64,000 nucleotides of DNA from an uncultured Methanomethylovorans sp. (GTDB taxonomy: Archaea; Halobacteriota; Methanosarcinia; Methanosarcinales; Methanosarcinaceae). Both the position numbers and the translations under genes were made by a program. Shown here in pieces: positions 63,368-64,000 of this stretch; positions within the stretch are counted from its first letter, which is position 1, and the number at the start of each line of letters is the position of its first letter. Where the stretch lies: contig NZ_OY782870.1 in assembly GCF_963678545.1 (NCBI RefSeq), forward strand, positions 1,364,001 through 1,428,000, in the 5' to 3' direction. The notes beneath the pieces were generated by a model. It searched no databases. It had not been told where the DNA came from and was given only the letters and a program-made list of their open reading frames with translations.

Positions 63368-64000
63368 ATGAGTAATATTCTGCGCAGAGGGCGTTTGGCA
63401 AGCACGCCTGATGAGGACATAATGGAATTCACTTCTTCAATGAAGTCGGACAAGTGGATATTCGATGCGGACATTATGGTAGACTTCGCTCATACTATAA
63501 TGTTAAAGGAACAGGGAATTATTAAGGAACATGATTGTTCCAGTATCCTTAAAGGATTATTGCGCATCAGAGAAGAAGGTATAGAAAAACTTGACCATAC
63601 CTACGAAGACATTCATATTTCCTTGGAATCAAGACTTATCGACATGGTTGGAGAGGATGTGGGAGGCAGAATGCACTCCGGAAGGTCGCGTAATGATGAA
63701 GTCGCAACATGCATTCGTTTGACCCTGAGGGAAGAGATGCTTGCCCTTATGGAGGAATTACATCTTCTACGCCATACTCTATGTTCACTTGCAGCCGAAA
63801 ATATTGAAACTCTTATGCCAGGTTTTACACACCTACAACATGCGCAGCCTACTACACTGGCCCATCATCTTATAGCCCATATGGATGCTTTGGGAAGGGA
63901 TACTGACCGTCTTAAAAGTGCCTATTCACGAGTTAACCTCTGCCCTCTAGGGGCTGCAGCATTTGCTTCCACAGGTTTTAACATAAACAGGGAACGTACT
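63368..64000 (+). CDS. argH: Argininosuccinate lyase, 3' end beyond the window
   Basis: 211 codons to the window edge, open throughout, with GAGGT before the ATG. Splits argininosuccinate into arginine and fumarate. Clear family motifs: GRLASTPDEDIMEFTSSM, EDIHISLESRLID, GRMHSGRSRNDEVAT, GFTHLQHAQPTTLAHH and CPLGAAAFASTGFNINRER. The catalytic Ser loop lies beyond the edge. Confidence 0.96.
   Translation, partial: MSNILRRGRLASTPDEDIMEFTSSMKSDKWIFDADIMVDFAHTIMLKEQGIIKEHDCSSILKGLLRIREEGIEKLDHTYEDIHISLESRLIDMVGEDVGGRMHSGRSRNDEVATCIRLTLREEMLALMEELHLLRHTLCSLAAENIETLMPGFTHLQHAQPTTLAHHLIAHMDALGRDTDRLKSAYSRVNLCPLGAAAFASTGFNINRERT

Overview
The window looks like a chromosome segment of a methylotrophic methanogen of the Methanosarcinales (Methanolobus/Methanomethylovorans-like). 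This is inferred from class III signal-peptide archaellins, CheF-, KaiC- and MinD-type archaeal genes, CooC (CO dehydrogenase maturation), LL-diaminopimelate aminotransferase, DUF2117 and DUF1699 proteins, disaggregatase-type DNRLRE repeats, and archaeal TATA boxes with strong Shine-Dalgarno sites. No rRNA, tRNA or CRISPR array was recognised.

Layout. 1-5.95 kb: five tandem archaellin genes (the first cut by the window edge), split by an inverted pair encoding a membrane protein and a winged-helix protein. 6-22 kb: a long cluster, mostly on the + strand, with two surface proteins, two HDAC-family deacetylases, two GNAT acetyltransferases, a CheF-like protein, a V4R-domain protein, an Sm-like protein, two KaiC-like ATPases, a Roadblock-like protein, a coiled-coil/winged-helix protein, a MinD/ParA ATPase, a degenerate RecA-like protein and a ThiS/MoaD-like protein. 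It reads as an archaellum/taxis regulatory region in which reversible protein acylation may be a control layer. The archaellum motor genes (arlI, arlJ, arlK) are not in the window. 22.8-31.6 kb: one giant secreted protein with thirteen near-identical 315-bp repeats, then DNRLRE and PKD domains, broken by three single-base frameshifts. 32-40 kb: housekeeping-type genes, including a duplicated operon of a 40-aa protein plus an SSS symporter. 40-52.6 kb: an AT-rich accessory island with two IS5/ISH1-like elements, a decayed third copy, IS-end relics, a MITE-like element, a decayed integrase, broken genes and small membrane proteins. 52.6-64 kb: conserved genes: cupin-cooC, CDF transporter, aroC, PhoU/AbrB regulator, dapL, two PAS histidine kinases flanking a secreted acetolactate decarboxylase, and the start of argH.

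Caution: seven breaks in five genes are all explained by loss of one base, many at short homopolymers. Some frameshifts reported here may be sequence error rather than biology.
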